A program made the position numbers and the translations under genes. The notes below the pieces were generated by a model. It was not told the origin of the DNA. It saw only the letters and a program-made list of their open reading frames with translations, and made no database searches. DNA of 64,000 nucleotides from Rodentibacter abscessus (GTDB lineage Bacteria > Pseudomonadota > Gammaproteobacteria > Enterobacterales > Pasteurellaceae). Location: assembly GCF_047160095.1 (NCBI RefSeq), contig NZ_AP038785.1, forward strand, positions 620,001 through 684,000. Reading direction: 5' to 3'. The stretch's first letter is position 1, and the number at the start of each line of letters is the position of its first letter. Below, piece after piece: positions 25,084 to 35,209 of the stretch.

Positions 25084-27802
25084 TGTCTAATTGCTTATAA
25101 AGTTGATATTGTAAATTTTGTTCAAATTGTGCTCCGTAGTCAATCATATCCCACAATTCAAAAATATTTTCTTGATGTGTGTAATTTAAGGTTATCGGGT
25201 GATGTGTCGGGTTATTGACATTGATCCCTTTAATACTTGTACGTAAATTCATTTGTCCATTTGGTGCGAGATCGATATTCGCATAAGAATTTTTAAGTTC
25301 CATTTCTTTTAGTAAATCAATCAAAATATTTTCAGTCCAACCACCTTTTTTCAGTCCTTTAACCACGTCACCATTTAGTTTGATGCGCATTTTTCCGACT
25401 TGCGTTAAGCTACCGTTACAAATTAAACAGGTATTATGTTTTAGCCAAAAAGGTAACGTCGCATTTACACGCCCTTCCAAATGAACTTGATTATATTGCG
25501 CCATTGTCATTATTCGTTCAAGATCGATATGATGAAACTTGAGTGTAGCGATTTCGGTTTGTGGGAAACTTAATTTATCAATCTTTAATTCACCATCAAA
25601 TAGACCGATCCTAGCATTATTTAAGATCAGCGGTTTTTTCTTTGAATTAGGATAACTGCCGTATAAATCAAACTCGCCGTTATTTAGGAACAATGCCCCT
25701 TTTCGCATATTGCGAATCGAAACCTTGATCGGCATAGTCGGTTTATTATGTAACAGATTATTTTGATAATTAAGAGGAAAACGGATCGTTAAATTTTCAA
25801 TTTCACCGTCGGGAAACGAAATATCCGCATTGTGTAAAGCTAAGTCTCCCCTCATGGCGATCCCTTTATTATTGATAGTGAAATCGCTCGCACCTTTAAT
25901 ATCGCCTTGATGAATCAGCCAACCCCATTGTTGCGGAAAAAGCGATTGGAAGACTTTTGCCGATTGCGTTTTCCAGCTTATTTTTCCTTTTAATGCTTGA
26001 TTTTCATAACGGGCGAGTAAATCAATCGGGCCTAGCTGACCTGCTTTTAGATTGCCTGCAATATTAAAATTTTCAATACTCTCGCCGTCTAAACCGATAC
26101 CTAAAATAGGGTTGATAAAATATCCGCCGTAATCAAATGCGATACGATCCGTTTTCGCCTGTATTAAACCGCGAATATGTTGTTTTTCATAATCCCAGTG
26201 TAAACGATCTTTTAATTCAATATAAAGCGGTGTCATAGTAACGCCATTGGTTTGTATTCTGTCGGAAGAGGCATTCAGTTGATTTAATTCTATATGATCG
26301 GCGTGCCAAAATCCGCTTCCTTTTAAGCGAATAGGGGTTTTCAGTGCATTCCAGCGGGCATTTCCTTCAATACTCCAATCCCAACGATTGTCTGCGTTGA
26401 GTTCGGCGTGGCGTAATTTTTGTTGCGGATCGCGCAGCTGAAATACCGTTTTAATACCGGCAATAAATTCATCGGCTTGTCCGTCAAGCTTTATGTCGAT
26501 ATCAGAAAATTGAGGAGTAAATCCTTGCAGTGAGGCTTGTAATCTTCCGTTTAAACCGTATTTGCCGATTTGTACGTTATCAAGCGGAAGACGAACCCGA
26601 ATGTCGGTGCCTGCTTGTTGGTTATCCATTTTAAAAATGGAATTGGGGTGAAAGTGTAATATCGGATCGGAAAATGTACCGCTGAGCCGATAACTTAAAT
26701 TGGTGTGGGCAACCGTGTTGTTATAGCGCAAATCACCACGGGTTTTTAGATCAAAATAGATTTGATCCAGTTTTTCACCGCTACCGATTTTGCCTTCTTT
26801 ACCGGAAATTACGATTTCCCCTTTGCCCTTTTCGCCAAAGGTTTGCAAAATCACATCTAAATCAATATTAAAGGGCAGCCAGCCTTTTTCGGGGGTACGA
26901 ACCGATAAACCAAGGAAGCCTTTAATCGGTTGATATCCGTCAAATACCCAATAAAAATTTCCCCAAGAAATTTCTAATCCCTGCGGAGTGAACACGAAAG
27001 GCACGTCCAATAAAGGAGAATGGCGGCTGAGATCTTGGGCTTTAATTAATCCGTTTTCCCCTTTCCAAGAAAGGGTAGCCTTACCTTGACTGACGGAAAA
27101 ATCGGGGTGCTGCCAAGTTAATGTCGCATTACCTTCAGGTTGAGCTTGTAAGATTTCATCATTAAGCAATAGAGAGAAATCAAGGTGATAATGTTGTTTT
27201 TCTTCAGGTTGATAATCGGTCTCGCCCAGCCACTGAAAATGCCCGTTTTGCGGCTGTAATGTGGAATGATGCGTCATAATGGACGCATCATTATTTTTCG
27301 CAGAAAGTGTTAAGTTAAATTGATTGTTTTGATAATTAGCAATACCGGAAAGATCCGCATTTAATAAATGCTGAAAAAACGGTGGCACGATAGTCTCGGC
27401 ATTGCGTAATTTTATATGATGAACGGCAAGTTCGGATTGCGGAAGAGAGGTGAAAAGTGCGGTCAATTTCAATGAAGTTTTTTCGGAATTATTCGGTAAG
27501 GTTTGAAGACAAGCGTAGTCCACCACGCCTTCTTCAATCGTTAAATGAGGTGTAAACCAACCTTGTAAATTGAGATCTTTAAATTCGCCTAAGGTGCATT
27601 GAGCGGTTTTAAGCCGTGCATAAGGAAGCGACAATCCTTTGGCATTTAACGTCCAATTTTCCGATAATTGCAATGAATATTCCGGTGTAAGGAAATAATT
27701 TGCCAAACGTTCCGTTTGTTTGGGTGAAAGCCACCAAGGCAGACTAATGATATTGATCAAAAACAAAGCACTAACCAAGGCAAAATATCTACCTTTTCGC
27801 AT
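25067..27802 (-). CDS. ydbH: YdbH, AsmA-like intermembrane phospholipid transport protein
   Basis: 911 residues. An N-terminal membrane anchor (about 7-25) is followed by a long periplasmic beta-rich region, and the C-terminal YdbH domain includes LEGRVNATLPFWLKHNTCLI and ENILIDLLKEMELKNSYANIDL. Such proteins (TamB, YhdP, YdbH) form hydrophobic grooves bridging the envelope. Start at 27802 with GAGGAA directly upstream. Divergent from recB and upstream of ynbE. Confidence 0.87.
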   Translation of the reverse strand: MRKGRYFALVSALFLINIISLPWWLSPKQTERLANYFLTPEYSLQLSENWTLNAKGLSLPYARLKTAQCTLGEFKDLNLQGWFTPHLTIEEGVVDYACLQTLPNNSEKTSLKLTALFTSLPQSELAVHHIKLRNAETIVPPFFQHLLNADLSGIANYQNNQFNLTLSAKNNDASIMTHHSTLQPQNGHFQWLGETDYQPEEKQHYHLDFSLLLNDEILQAQPEGNATLTWQHPDFSVSQGKATLSWKGENGLIKAQDLSRHSPLLDVPFVFTPQGLEISWGNFYWVFDGYQPIKGFLGLSVRTPEKGWLPFNIDLDVILQTFGEKGKGEIVISGKEGKIGSGEKLDQIYFDLKTRGDLRYNNTVAHTNLSYRLSGTFSDPILHFHPNSIFKMDNQQAGTDIRVRLPLDNVQIGKYGLNGRLQASLQGFTPQFSDIDIKLDGQADEFIAGIKTVFQLRDPQQKLRHAELNADNRWDWSIEGNARWNALKTPIRLKGSGFWHADHIELNQLNASSDRIQTNGVTMTPLYIELKDRLHWDYEKQHIRGLIQAKTDRIAFDYGGYFINPILGIGLDGESIENFNIAGNLKAGQLGPIDLLARYENQALKGKISWKTQSAKVFQSLFPQQWGWLIHQGDIKGASDFTINNKGIAMRGDLALHNADISFPDGEIENLTIRFPLNYQNNLLHNKPTMPIKVSIRNMRKGALFLNNGEFDLYGSYPNSKKKPLILNNARIGLFDGELKIDKLSFPQTEIATLKFHHIDLERIMTMAQYNQVHLEGRVNATLPFWLKHNTCLICNGSLTQVGKMRIKLNGDVVKGLKKGGWTENILIDLLKEMELKNSYANIDLAPNGQMNLRTSIKGINVNNPTHHPITLNYTHQENIFELWDMIDYGAQFEQNLQYQLYKQLDNEKTP

Positions 27803-27940
27803 ATTTCCTCAATGATTTTACTGATTTTCCAGCGGCATATTGTAGCGAAATCTTTACTCGGAAAAAATCAATTTTATTTACTATCATACATAGCCAAAGC
27901 CGTTATTAGTCCCTAAAATATCCACATTCGATTTTTTCCA

Positions 27941-28048
27941 TATTATGTAGCATTTGCACAAATCTTTGTAGGGTGCCGTTAGGCGAAGCCGTAACGCACC
28001 AATAAAATATTGGGTATAAAACTCTCTTTGTGCAATTGCGCCATAATA
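27941..28048. repeat. Inverted-repeat element, copy D (108 bp), upstream of recB
   Basis: Left terminus TATTATGTAGCATTTGCACA, core hairpin GTTAGGCGAAGCCGTAAC (27978-27995), right terminus TTTGTGCAATTGCGCCATAATA. Shortest copy in the window. The right end is 23 bases before the recB start and provides the outward hexamer CATAAT (28042-28047). Confidence 0.85.
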
Positions 28049-28071
28049 ATGAATCTTTTATTTATAAAACT

Positions 28072-31000
28072 ATGAAAAAAGCAACGCCGCTAAACCCTGT
28101 CACATTGCCTTTAAATCAAGTCAATCTTATTGAAGCTTCAGCCGGTACGGGAAAAACTTATACTATCGGCTCATTATACCTCCGACTTTTGTTACAAGCT
28201 GGTAAGCAAAATTTTTCCCGTCCATTGAATGTGGAAGAAATTCTTGTCGTGACCTTTACGGAAATGGCAACGGAAGAATTAAAGCAAAAAATCCGTGAAC
28301 GTATTACGGATGCCATACAAAAATTATCGGAATATGTGGAAACGAAAGCAATCACCGCCTTTAAAAATGATGAATTTCTGACCGCACTTTGCGTAAGCAT
28401 TGAGAATTTACCCCTTGCCATTCAACGTTTAAAACTTGCCGAACAAAATATGGATCTTGCCGCCATTTTCACTATTCACGGTTTCTGTCGGCGAATGTTA
28501 ATGCAATATGCGTTTAATTCCGGTGTTCACTTCAACTTAGAATTGATAAAGGATCAATCGGATTTACTAAAACAATTTGCCAATGAATTTTGGCGTGAAC
28601 ATTTTTACCCATTGCCCTTTGATGAAGCGAATTTTATTGCAAATGAATTGGGTTCTCCTGATGAGGTGTTGGCGATTTTACAATCCGATTTGGGTAAAGA
28701 TGTACAGGTGGAAATAGATAATCCTTGCTCTTTATCTTTACCGGTTGGTGAGTTTTTACAGAGAAACCTTAGCGGATATTTGCAGGCGGTTAATGAATTA
28801 AAAGCGTTTTGGTTACAAAATGCAGATAAAGTGAGTGAACTTATCACCGAAGAAATTTCTAAAACCTACCCGAAAAGTTTGCCTAAAAAGTTAAGTCGAA
28901 AAGTATATCAAGCTAGCCGATTAAAAAATTGGATTACTCAGATTAATGAATGGGCAACTTATCCACGGGATTATTATGTGCATAAAACCTTAAAGGATTA
29001 TTTTCTACAATCCGTTTTGGAACAAAAAGGTGAAGAAGGTGCAGAGCCTTTTCATCATTCAATTTTTGTGGAATTGGAACATCGGGTGCAGGAATTAGTT
29101 GATCCCGCATTGCTCAAAAAAATTACCCTTTATCATTACCGTCAAGGCATTTGGCAGAAACTCCTCGAATATAAACAAAATCATCAGGAAAAATCTTTTG
29201 ATGATTTATTGCGGTTGCTTTGCGAAGCCTTGCACAACGAGCAGGGCAATCAACTGGCGGAAATGATCCGCTTTCAATATCCCTTTGCGATGATTGATGA
29301 GTTTCAAGATACGGATGCGCAACAGTATCGCATTTTCTCAAAAATATATCGGGATCATCAGGCGGAAAATAGCGGTTTTATTATGATAGGTGATCCTAAA
29401 CAGGCGATTTATCGTTTCCGTGGTGCGGATATTTTCACTTATTTAAAAGCAGCACAGCAGGCGGATGAACGCTTTAATTTAACCCGAAATTACCGCTCGC
29501 AAAAGCAAGTGGTGGAAGGGGTAAACGCCTTATTTGACTTTGATAAATCGCCGTTTATTTACGATAACATCGAATTTTCGCCCGTTGACGCACTTGAGGA
29601 TCATTATCGCTTTTATTTGAAGGGAGAATGCGAGCCGGCTTACCGTTTTTATTTGACGAAAAATGACGGCAAAAATTTAGATAAAACCGCTTTGGCACGC
29701 ACTTGTGCCGTTTCAATTCAACATTGGCTAAAAAGTGCGGTTGAAAATCAGGCGGTTTTTAAAGATGAAAAGGACGGAAAAACGCTACAAGCTGCGGATA
29801 TTGCCGTGTTAGTGCGTGATAAAAATGAAGCCGAATTAGTCAAAAATGAATTGCAGCAATTGGGCATCGCTTCCGTTTATCTTTCCGATCAAAACTCGGT
29901 ATTTGATAGCCGTGTGGCAAAAGAGTTGGTGCTTGTGTTAAAAGCTTGTTTGAATGTGGCGGAACGCCCGATTTTAAATGCGATTGCGACCGCACTTTTC
30001 GGCTTAAATGCAGCGGAAATTCACCAAATTCATCATAATGAAGCGGATTGGCAACGCTGGGCGGATAGTTTTGCGCAATATCAACAAATGTGGAAACGAC
30101 AAGGAGTGTTGCCGATGTTGCATCAACTTTTGTTGGAGCAAGGCATTGCAGAGCGATTATTAAGTTTGCCTAAGGGGGAGAGGGATTTAACGGATTTCTT
30201 GCATTTGGCTGAAATTCTTCAACAAGCGGCAACCCTAAATGAAAGCGAAGCGGCATTACTGAGTTGGTTTGAAAAACAAATTCAAGGCGAGGGTAGACAA
30301 GAAGCGCAAATTCGTTTGGAAAGCGAGCGTCAGCTGGTAAAAATCGTGACTATCCATAAATCCAAAGGGTTGGAGTATGATTTGGTTTGGTTGCCGTTTT
30401 TAGCCGTGCCAAGCCGTGATCCAAGTAAATCGGGTAAAGTGGCAAAAGATATTAACCTTTATTATTCCAAAGAACGGGATACGATGATATGGGATATGCA
30501 AAATCGCCATCTAGACGCATTGAACCAAGAAACTTTTGCGGAAGAATTACGCTTGCTTTATGTGGCGCTGACAAGGGCAAAATACCAAATGGCGTTTGCC
30601 TTGCCCGCACAATTCGATAAAAAATGGAATCCGTTGCTTTATGTGCTTACCCAAGGTGAAATCGGTGAAAAGCTGGAATTATCCGATACTTATGAAACAA
30701 CACCATTGCTTAATCAATTTAAAGATAAAACCAAAAGCGTGCAAATTGAATCGGCAGAGACATTAATTAAATTGCCGCCTTTGTCTTTTGGTAGAGCGGA
30801 AGAGGGGCTTTCTGCAGCTGAATTTAGCGGAGAGATCGAGCAAGATTGGCGTATTACCAGTTTCACCGGGATTGAACAAGCGCACCGTCGGGCGCATTAT
30901 TTGAGCGAAAGTGCGGTAAAAAAATCCTTGGTTTTTGATGAAGCGAAAGATTATGACATTTCTTCCGAAATATTGACCGCACTTTCGGAACAAAAAAACG

Positions 31001-31695
31001 AAGATATTTTAGGGCTTCCCCGTGGTACGCAAGTCGGAACGGTGCTACATCGTTATTTAGAAAAAAACGATTTTAATCTGTTAAGCGATGAAGCGGCTAT
31101 CATAAAGCTATGCCAAGAGTTACAACTTGATGATGCTTTTATCAAACCCTTACAACAATGGTTTGAGCAAATTTCGCAAACACCATTATGCGAGACAGTG
31201 CCACTAAAACTTGTCGAACTGGCGAAAACGGATTGCATTAAAGAAATGTCATTTTATTTATCGATCCGTGATCATTTTAATGTAGAAACCTTTAATCGGG
31301 TTCTGCAGAGCTATCATCGACTACCGAGTGAAAGACTGGAATTTGAAGATATTCAAGGAATGGTACGGGGGACGATTGACTTAGTATTCCGACACAAAGG
31401 TAAATATTATTTGTTGGATTATAAATCGAATTTCCTTGGCGAAACGCAAGCGGATTATTCACCTGAAGCGCTTGAAAAGGTGATGTTACATCATCACTAT
31501 GATTGGCAATATTTGATTTACACCTTGGCATTACATCGTTATTTAAAAACCGTGGATCGTGATTATGATTACGAACGTCATTTTGGCGGCGTGTTTTATC
31601 TTTTCTTGCGAGGAATGAATGGTGAAACGCAATCCGGCGTGTTTTTTGATCGCCCGACTAAGCAACTCATTGATGAATTAGAGGAGGCGTTTTAA
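28072..31695 (+). CDS. recB: RecBCD exonuclease V subunit beta
   Basis: 3'-5' helicase and nuclease subunit of RecBCD, which processes double-strand ends for recombination and degrades foreign linear DNA. About 1207 residues. Walker A is EASAGTGKTYTIG near the N terminus; UvrD-like motifs include MIDEFQDTD, GDPKQAIYRFRGAD and TIHKSKGLEYDLVWLPF; the C-terminal nuclease has LLDYKSNFLG. ATG 28072 is chosen; a GTG at 28030 would begin inside the repeat element. The stop overlaps the recD start (TAATG). Confidence 0.95.
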   Translation: MKKATPLNPVTLPLNQVNLIEASAGTGKTYTIGSLYLRLLLQAGKQNFSRPLNVEEILVVTFTEMATEELKQKIRERITDAIQKLSEYVETKAITAFKNDEFLTALCVSIENLPLAIQRLKLAEQNMDLAAIFTIHGFCRRMLMQYAFNSGVHFNLELIKDQSDLLKQFANEFWREHFYPLPFDEANFIANELGSPDEVLAILQSDLGKDVQVEIDNPCSLSLPVGEFLQRNLSGYLQAVNELKAFWLQNADKVSELITEEISKTYPKSLPKKLSRKVYQASRLKNWITQINEWATYPRDYYVHKTLKDYFLQSVLEQKGEEGAEPFHHSIFVELEHRVQELVDPALLKKITLYHYRQGIWQKLLEYKQNHQEKSFDDLLRLLCEALHNEQGNQLAEMIRFQYPFAMIDEFQDTDAQQYRIFSKIYRDHQAENSGFIMIGDPKQAIYRFRGADIFTYLKAAQQADERFNLTRNYRSQKQVVEGVNALFDFDKSPFIYDNIEFSPVDALEDHYRFYLKGECEPAYRFYLTKNDGKNLDKTALARTCAVSIQHWLKSAVENQAVFKDEKDGKTLQAADIAVLVRDKNEAELVKNELQQLGIASVYLSDQNSVFDSRVAKELVLVLKACLNVAERPILNAIATALFGLNAAEIHQIHHNEADWQRWADSFAQYQQMWKRQGVLPMLHQLLLEQGIAERLLSLPKGERDLTDFLHLAEILQQAATLNESEAALLSWFEKQIQGEGRQEAQIRLESERQLVKIVTIHKSKGLEYDLVWLPFLAVPSRDPSKSGKVAKDINLYYSKERDTMIWDMQNRHLDALNQETFAEELRLLYVALTRAKYQMAFALPAQFDKKWNPLLYVLTQGEIGEKLELSDTYETTPLLNQFKDKTKSVQIESAETLIKLPPLSFGRAEEGLSAAEFSGEIEQDWRITSFTGIEQAHRRAHYLSESAVKKSLVFDEAKDYDISSEILTALSEQKNEDILGLPRGTQVGTVLHRYLEKNDFNLLSDEAAIIKLCQELQLDDAFIKPLQQWFEQISQTPLCETVPLKLVELAKTDCIKEMSFYLSIRDHFNVETFNRVLQSYHRLPSERLEFEDIQGMVRGTIDLVFRHKGKYYLLDYKSNFLGETQADYSPEALEKVMLHHHYDWQYLIYTLALHRYLKTVDRDYDYERHFGGVFYLFLRGMNGETQSGVFFDRPTKQLIDELEEAF

Positions 31696-33635
31696 TGCTA
31701 AGCCTATTACAAGAGCTAAATGAGCAAGGCATAATCAGCCATAGCGATTATTATTTTGCGAAATTGATTGCAGATAAACAACCGATCGATTTACCTGAGA
31801 ATATAAAAAATTTGGCGATATTACTTGCTGCGCTTTGTAGCTGGTACTATGCACAAGGGAATACGTGCGTTGAGTTAGATAACCAATTGGAACAAAATTT
31901 GTTCGGCTTAAGCTATCGTTCGGCAGAAAAAAATTATCTTGCGGAGATTCAACAAAAAATAGATTTTCTGCCTGTGGCACAATGGCAAGTTGCTTTGCGT
32001 GATCATATCGCTTTTACACAAGATCCTATTTCACAAATCTCACCGCTGGTATTTCAATTTAGCGCATTGTATTTTTACCGAATTTGGCACGATGAATATC
32101 GCGTGGCGAACTATATAAAAAATACGTTGAAAAATAACCGCACTTTAGCCTTTTCGGATGAAGACATTCGGGAAAAGTTAGCGGCATATTTCCCTCAAAG
32201 AACAGATGAAATCGATTGGCAAAAAGTGGCCGTTGCGATAGCGATAAAAAGTCCTTTCACCGTGATTACGGGCGGTCCCGGCACCGGAAAAACCACAACC
32301 GTGACCCGTTTATTATTAGTGTTGCAAGAATTATACGAACATCGATTGCATATCAAGTTAGTTGCACCAACAGGGAAAGCCGCTTCACGTTTGGAAGAAT
32401 CTATTAAATATGCTTTAGGCTTTTTACAGCAATCTATGGAACTATCCGATGATTTGCTCCAATCTATTCCGAAAAAAGCAGAAACCTTGCATAGTTTGCT
32501 TGGTGTCAATGCTTTTAATGATAATACCCGCCACAACGCGCACAATCCTTTAACATTAGATGTGCTTGTAGTGGACGAAACATCAATGATCGATTTGCCT
32601 TTAATGGCGAAGCTAATTAACGCCTTAAAACCTGAAACCCGCTTGATTTTATTAGGTGATCCGGCGCAACTTGCTTCTGTTGAAGCGGGTGCTGTACTTG
32701 GTGAGTTGGCGCAATGGCGGGATTTGCCTTACAGTAATGAAACGGCGGATTATTTACGCCGAACCACCGGTTATGAAGTGCCAAATGCACAGGTCTCTAG
32801 TCTAATGCGTGATTGTTTATGCCATCTCATCTTCAGCCGACGTTTTGATAAGGATTCGGCTGTCGGTCGGCTTGCGGAACGAATTCAGCAGGGCAGAGCG
32901 GAGGAAAGTCTTACATTATTCAACGAATATCCGCAAGAATTGCAATTTAATGCGTTCAATTTAGTTCAAAATGAAGCTGATTTTGTGCGACAAGTGGTGA
33001 AAAGTGCGGTCGAAAATTACCGTATTTATTTAACGGAACTGCGTGCATTACAAAAGCAAGGCATTGATTTTAACGCACTGAACGAACGTGGCAAAACTTA
33101 TGCGGAAAGTATTCAGGCATGCTTTAATTCAACCGGATTTTTGACCGCACTTCGCACCTCCGCATTAGGTGTCGAAAACCTAAATAAAGAAATTGCCTTG
33201 GCATTACGCCGAGAGAATTTGCTTTGGTTTCGACACGAGCAAGATTGGTATATCGGTAAGCCGATTATGATTACGGAAAATGATCATAACGTACGTCTTT
33301 ATAATGGCGATATCGGTTTGTGTCTGGAAAAGGGGAAAGTATGGTTTGGCAATCGGGAAGTGCTTACCAGTCGCATTCCGGCACACGAACCGGCATTTAT
33401 GATGACGATTCATAAATCACAAGGATCGGAGTTTGATCACACACTTATGGTGCTTCCGACCGAACCTAATCCAGTGCTTTCTCGTGAATTGGTATTTACC
33501 GGAGTAACACGTGCAAAAAAAATGTTAACTATATTTGCAGAGGAAAAAATATGGAAAATGGCGGTTCGCCAAACGGTGAAACGTCAGAGTAGATTAGGGA
33601 AATTATTCGAAAGTGTAATACAAACAGGAGACTAG
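31695..33635 (+). CDS. recD: RecBCD exonuclease V subunit alpha
   Basis: 5'-3' helicase subunit of RecBCD. 646 residues. Walker A GGPGTGKTTTVTRLL near residue 190, Walker B VVDETSMIDLPLM, LILLGDPAQLASVEAG, and the C-terminal AFMMTIHKSQGSEFDH with VFTGVTRAKK. Overlaps recB by one base. recC is not in this window, so it is unlinked or outside it. Confidence 0.95.
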   Translation: MLSLLQELNEQGIISHSDYYFAKLIADKQPIDLPENIKNLAILLAALCSWYYAQGNTCVELDNQLEQNLFGLSYRSAEKNYLAEIQQKIDFLPVAQWQVALRDHIAFTQDPISQISPLVFQFSALYFYRIWHDEYRVANYIKNTLKNNRTLAFSDEDIREKLAAYFPQRTDEIDWQKVAVAIAIKSPFTVITGGPGTGKTTTVTRLLLVLQELYEHRLHIKLVAPTGKAASRLEESIKYALGFLQQSMELSDDLLQSIPKKAETLHSLLGVNAFNDNTRHNAHNPLTLDVLVVDETSMIDLPLMAKLINALKPETRLILLGDPAQLASVEAGAVLGELAQWRDLPYSNETADYLRRTTGYEVPNAQVSSLMRDCLCHLIFSRRFDKDSAVGRLAERIQQGRAEESLTLFNEYPQELQFNAFNLVQNEADFVRQVVKSAVENYRIYLTELRALQKQGIDFNALNERGKTYAESIQACFNSTGFLTALRTSALGVENLNKEIALALRRENLLWFRHEQDWYIGKPIMITENDHNVRLYNGDIGLCLEKGKVWFGNREVLTSRIPAHEPAFMMTIHKSQGSEFDHTLMVLPTEPNPVLSRELVFTGVTRAKKMLTIFAEEKIWKMAVRQTVKRQSRLGKLFESVIQTGD

Positions 33636-33636
33636 T

Positions 33637-34284
33637 ATGAAATTATATGCTTATGATCACTGTCCGTTTTGTGTGCGGGCAAGAATGGTTTTCGGCTTAA
33701 AAAACCTGCCTTTTGAATTGGCTGTATTGGCAAACGATGATGAAGCGACACCAATCGGTTTAGTGGGTAAAAAAGTCGTGCCGATCTTAATCAAAGAAGA
33801 CGGCACGGCGATGTCGGAAAGTTTAGATATTGTTCGTTATGTGGACGCACATTTCGGCGAAAAATTGCTCTCTGAACAGGTTCGCCCAGAAATTGAGAAT
33901 TGGATTAAGAAAGTAGGAAGTTACTACAACCATTTATTGATACCACGCTTTGTGAAGATGGAGTTAGCTGAATTTGAAACACAAAGTGCGGTTGATTATT
34001 TCGTTAAAAAGAAAACGGAATCTATCGGGGATTTCCAACAAAATTTAGATGACACGGCAACTTATCTTGTTCGCTTACAGCAAGATCTTGAAGCACTTGT
34101 CCCACTGGTTAAATCGGCTTCAGCCTTGAATAAAGGGCTTTCTTTGGAAGATATTATGGTTTTCCCAATGCTACGCAATTTAACCTGCGTGAGTGATGTG
34201 CAATTTCCGCCGAAGATATTGGCTTATCTTGAAAAAATGTCGGCACAAAGTGGCGTGGCACTATATTTTAATAAAGCTATTTAA
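33637..34284 (+). CDS. grxB: Glutaredoxin 2
   Basis: Two-domain GST-like glutaredoxin. 215 residues. Redox motif Cys9-Pro-Phe-Cys12 in YAYDHCPFCVRAR, cis-Pro region KVVPIL, GSH-binding MSESLDIV, and an all-helical C-terminal domain. Starts one base after the recD stop, so probably co-transcribed. Shares a downstream terminator with convergent dps. Confidence 0.93.
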   Translation: MKLYAYDHCPFCVRARMVFGLKNLPFELAVLANDDEATPIGLVGKKVVPILIKEDGTAMSESLDIVRYVDAHFGEKLLSEQVRPEIENWIKKVGSYYNHLLIPRFVKMELAEFETQSAVDYFVKKKTESIGDFQQNLDDTATYLVRLQQDLEALVPLVKSASALNKGLSLEDIMVFPMLRNLTCVSDVQFPPKILAYLEKMSAQSGVALYFNKAI

Positions 34285-34287
34285 AAC

Positions 34288-34318
34288 AAAAAAACCTGCC
34301 GATTGGCAGGTTTTTTTT
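34288..34318. terminator. Bidirectional terminator between grxB and dps
   Basis: Strong hairpin AACCTGCC / GGCAGGTT with loop GATT, flanked by a run of A on one side and T on the other. Confidence 0.9.
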
Positions 34319-34331
34319 AAGTTATTTCAAA

Positions 34332-34814
34332 TTAAGCATGGCAAGTTTGGCAAGCCGCTTGGAACATCCATACAAGTTTTTCTTGTTCTTTGATGTAATC
34401 GCTCATTTGAGAAGCCGTACCTTCATCATTCGCTTCACCGGCAACTTCAAGAATTTCACGTTGTTGTTCGAGTAATACTTTTAAGCCTGATAATGTACCT
34501 GATAAGCAGTCTTGTGCACTACTTACTGCGATATCTTCCTTAATACGGGATACTTTTAAGTATTGACTGTAACCATTGTTCGGGGTGTAACCTAAAGTGA
34601 GGATACGTTCCGCCACTTCATCTACTTTGGTGACTAAATCATTGTAGATTTCTTCAAATTTTGCGTGTAATTCAAAGAAATTTACGCCTTTAATATTCCA
34701 GTGATAGCCACGCACATTGGTGTAAAAAACTTGGTAGGTTGCAAGTAGGTCGTTTAATTTGCTTGCTAATTCTGCGGATTGTTCTTTGTCTAGTCCGATA
34801 GATGTTTTTGACAT
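34332..34814 (-). CDS. dps: Dps-family DNA-binding ferritin-like protein
   Basis: Dodecameric ferroxidase that stores iron and protects DNA from peroxide. 160 residues from ATG 34814 (GAGGAAAA upstream). The ferroxidase-site residues lie in VRGYHWNIKG and HAKFEEIYNDLVTKVDEVAERI. The N-terminal tail is short and lacks the Lys-rich E. coli DNA-binding extension. Ends with a Cys pair, CQTCHA, that is unusual for Dps. Confidence 0.92.
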   Translation of the reverse strand: MSKTSIGLDKEQSAELASKLNDLLATYQVFYTNVRGYHWNIKGVNFFELHAKFEEIYNDLVTKVDEVAERILTLGYTPNNGYSQYLKVSRIKEDIAVSSAQDCLSGTLSGLKVLLEQQREILEVAGEANDEGTASQMSDYIKEQEKLVWMFQAACQTCHA

Positions 34815-34877
34815 AGTATTTTCCTCTTTGTATTGTGAATTCATTCTTCTCTAAGCAACTCTGCATTAGATGGGCTT

Positions 34878-34883
34878 ATTATA
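34878..34883 (-). promoter_or_regulatory. Putative -10 of dps
   Basis: On the minus strand GTGTATAATAAG gives a perfect TATAAT about 65 bases before the start codon. No good -35 was seen, as would fit an activator-dependent promoter. The rest of the dps-cdd gap up to 35070 is AT-rich without a recognisable gene. Confidence 0.4.
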
Positions 34884-35070
34884 CACAGAAAATATAGGGA
34901 ATAAAGTGACTTTACATAGATAGGATTAATAGGGAATATATATTGAATCTTTATTTAAAAAAGCATTTAGCGATTAATCTATCTAACTACTGATTTTTCC
35001 ATTGATTTAATAAATCATCGCCTTGTTAATAGTATTTTTAAGTGCGGTTAAATTTTAAAGTGTTTTTCGG

Positions 35071-35185
35071 TATTATGTATCAGTTGCACAAAGAGAATTT
35101 TATATTCAATATTTATTGGGGGTAGGGTGCGTTACGGCTTCGCCTAACAGCACTCTACAAAGATTTGTGCAAGTGCTACATAATA
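35071..35185. repeat. Inverted-repeat element, copy E (115 bp), reference copy upstream of cdd
   Basis: Best-preserved copy. Left terminus TATTATGTATCAGTTGCACA (35071-35090) and right terminus TTTGTGCAAGTGCTACATAATA are inverted repeats over 22 bases with three mismatches. The core hairpin GTTACGGCTTCGCCTAAC (35131-35148) folds as GTTA-GGC / GCC-TAAC with a TTC loop and one bulge. No coding capacity. It ends 24 bases before the cdd ATG. Confidence 0.9.
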
Positions 35186-35209
35186 GCGGTGTTTTTTCAA
35201 GGAGGGACT

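Noticed and set aside
28030..28071. GTG start of recB at 28030
   Set aside because: It would begin within the repeat element and add 14 residues before the conserved N terminus; ATG 28072 is preferred.
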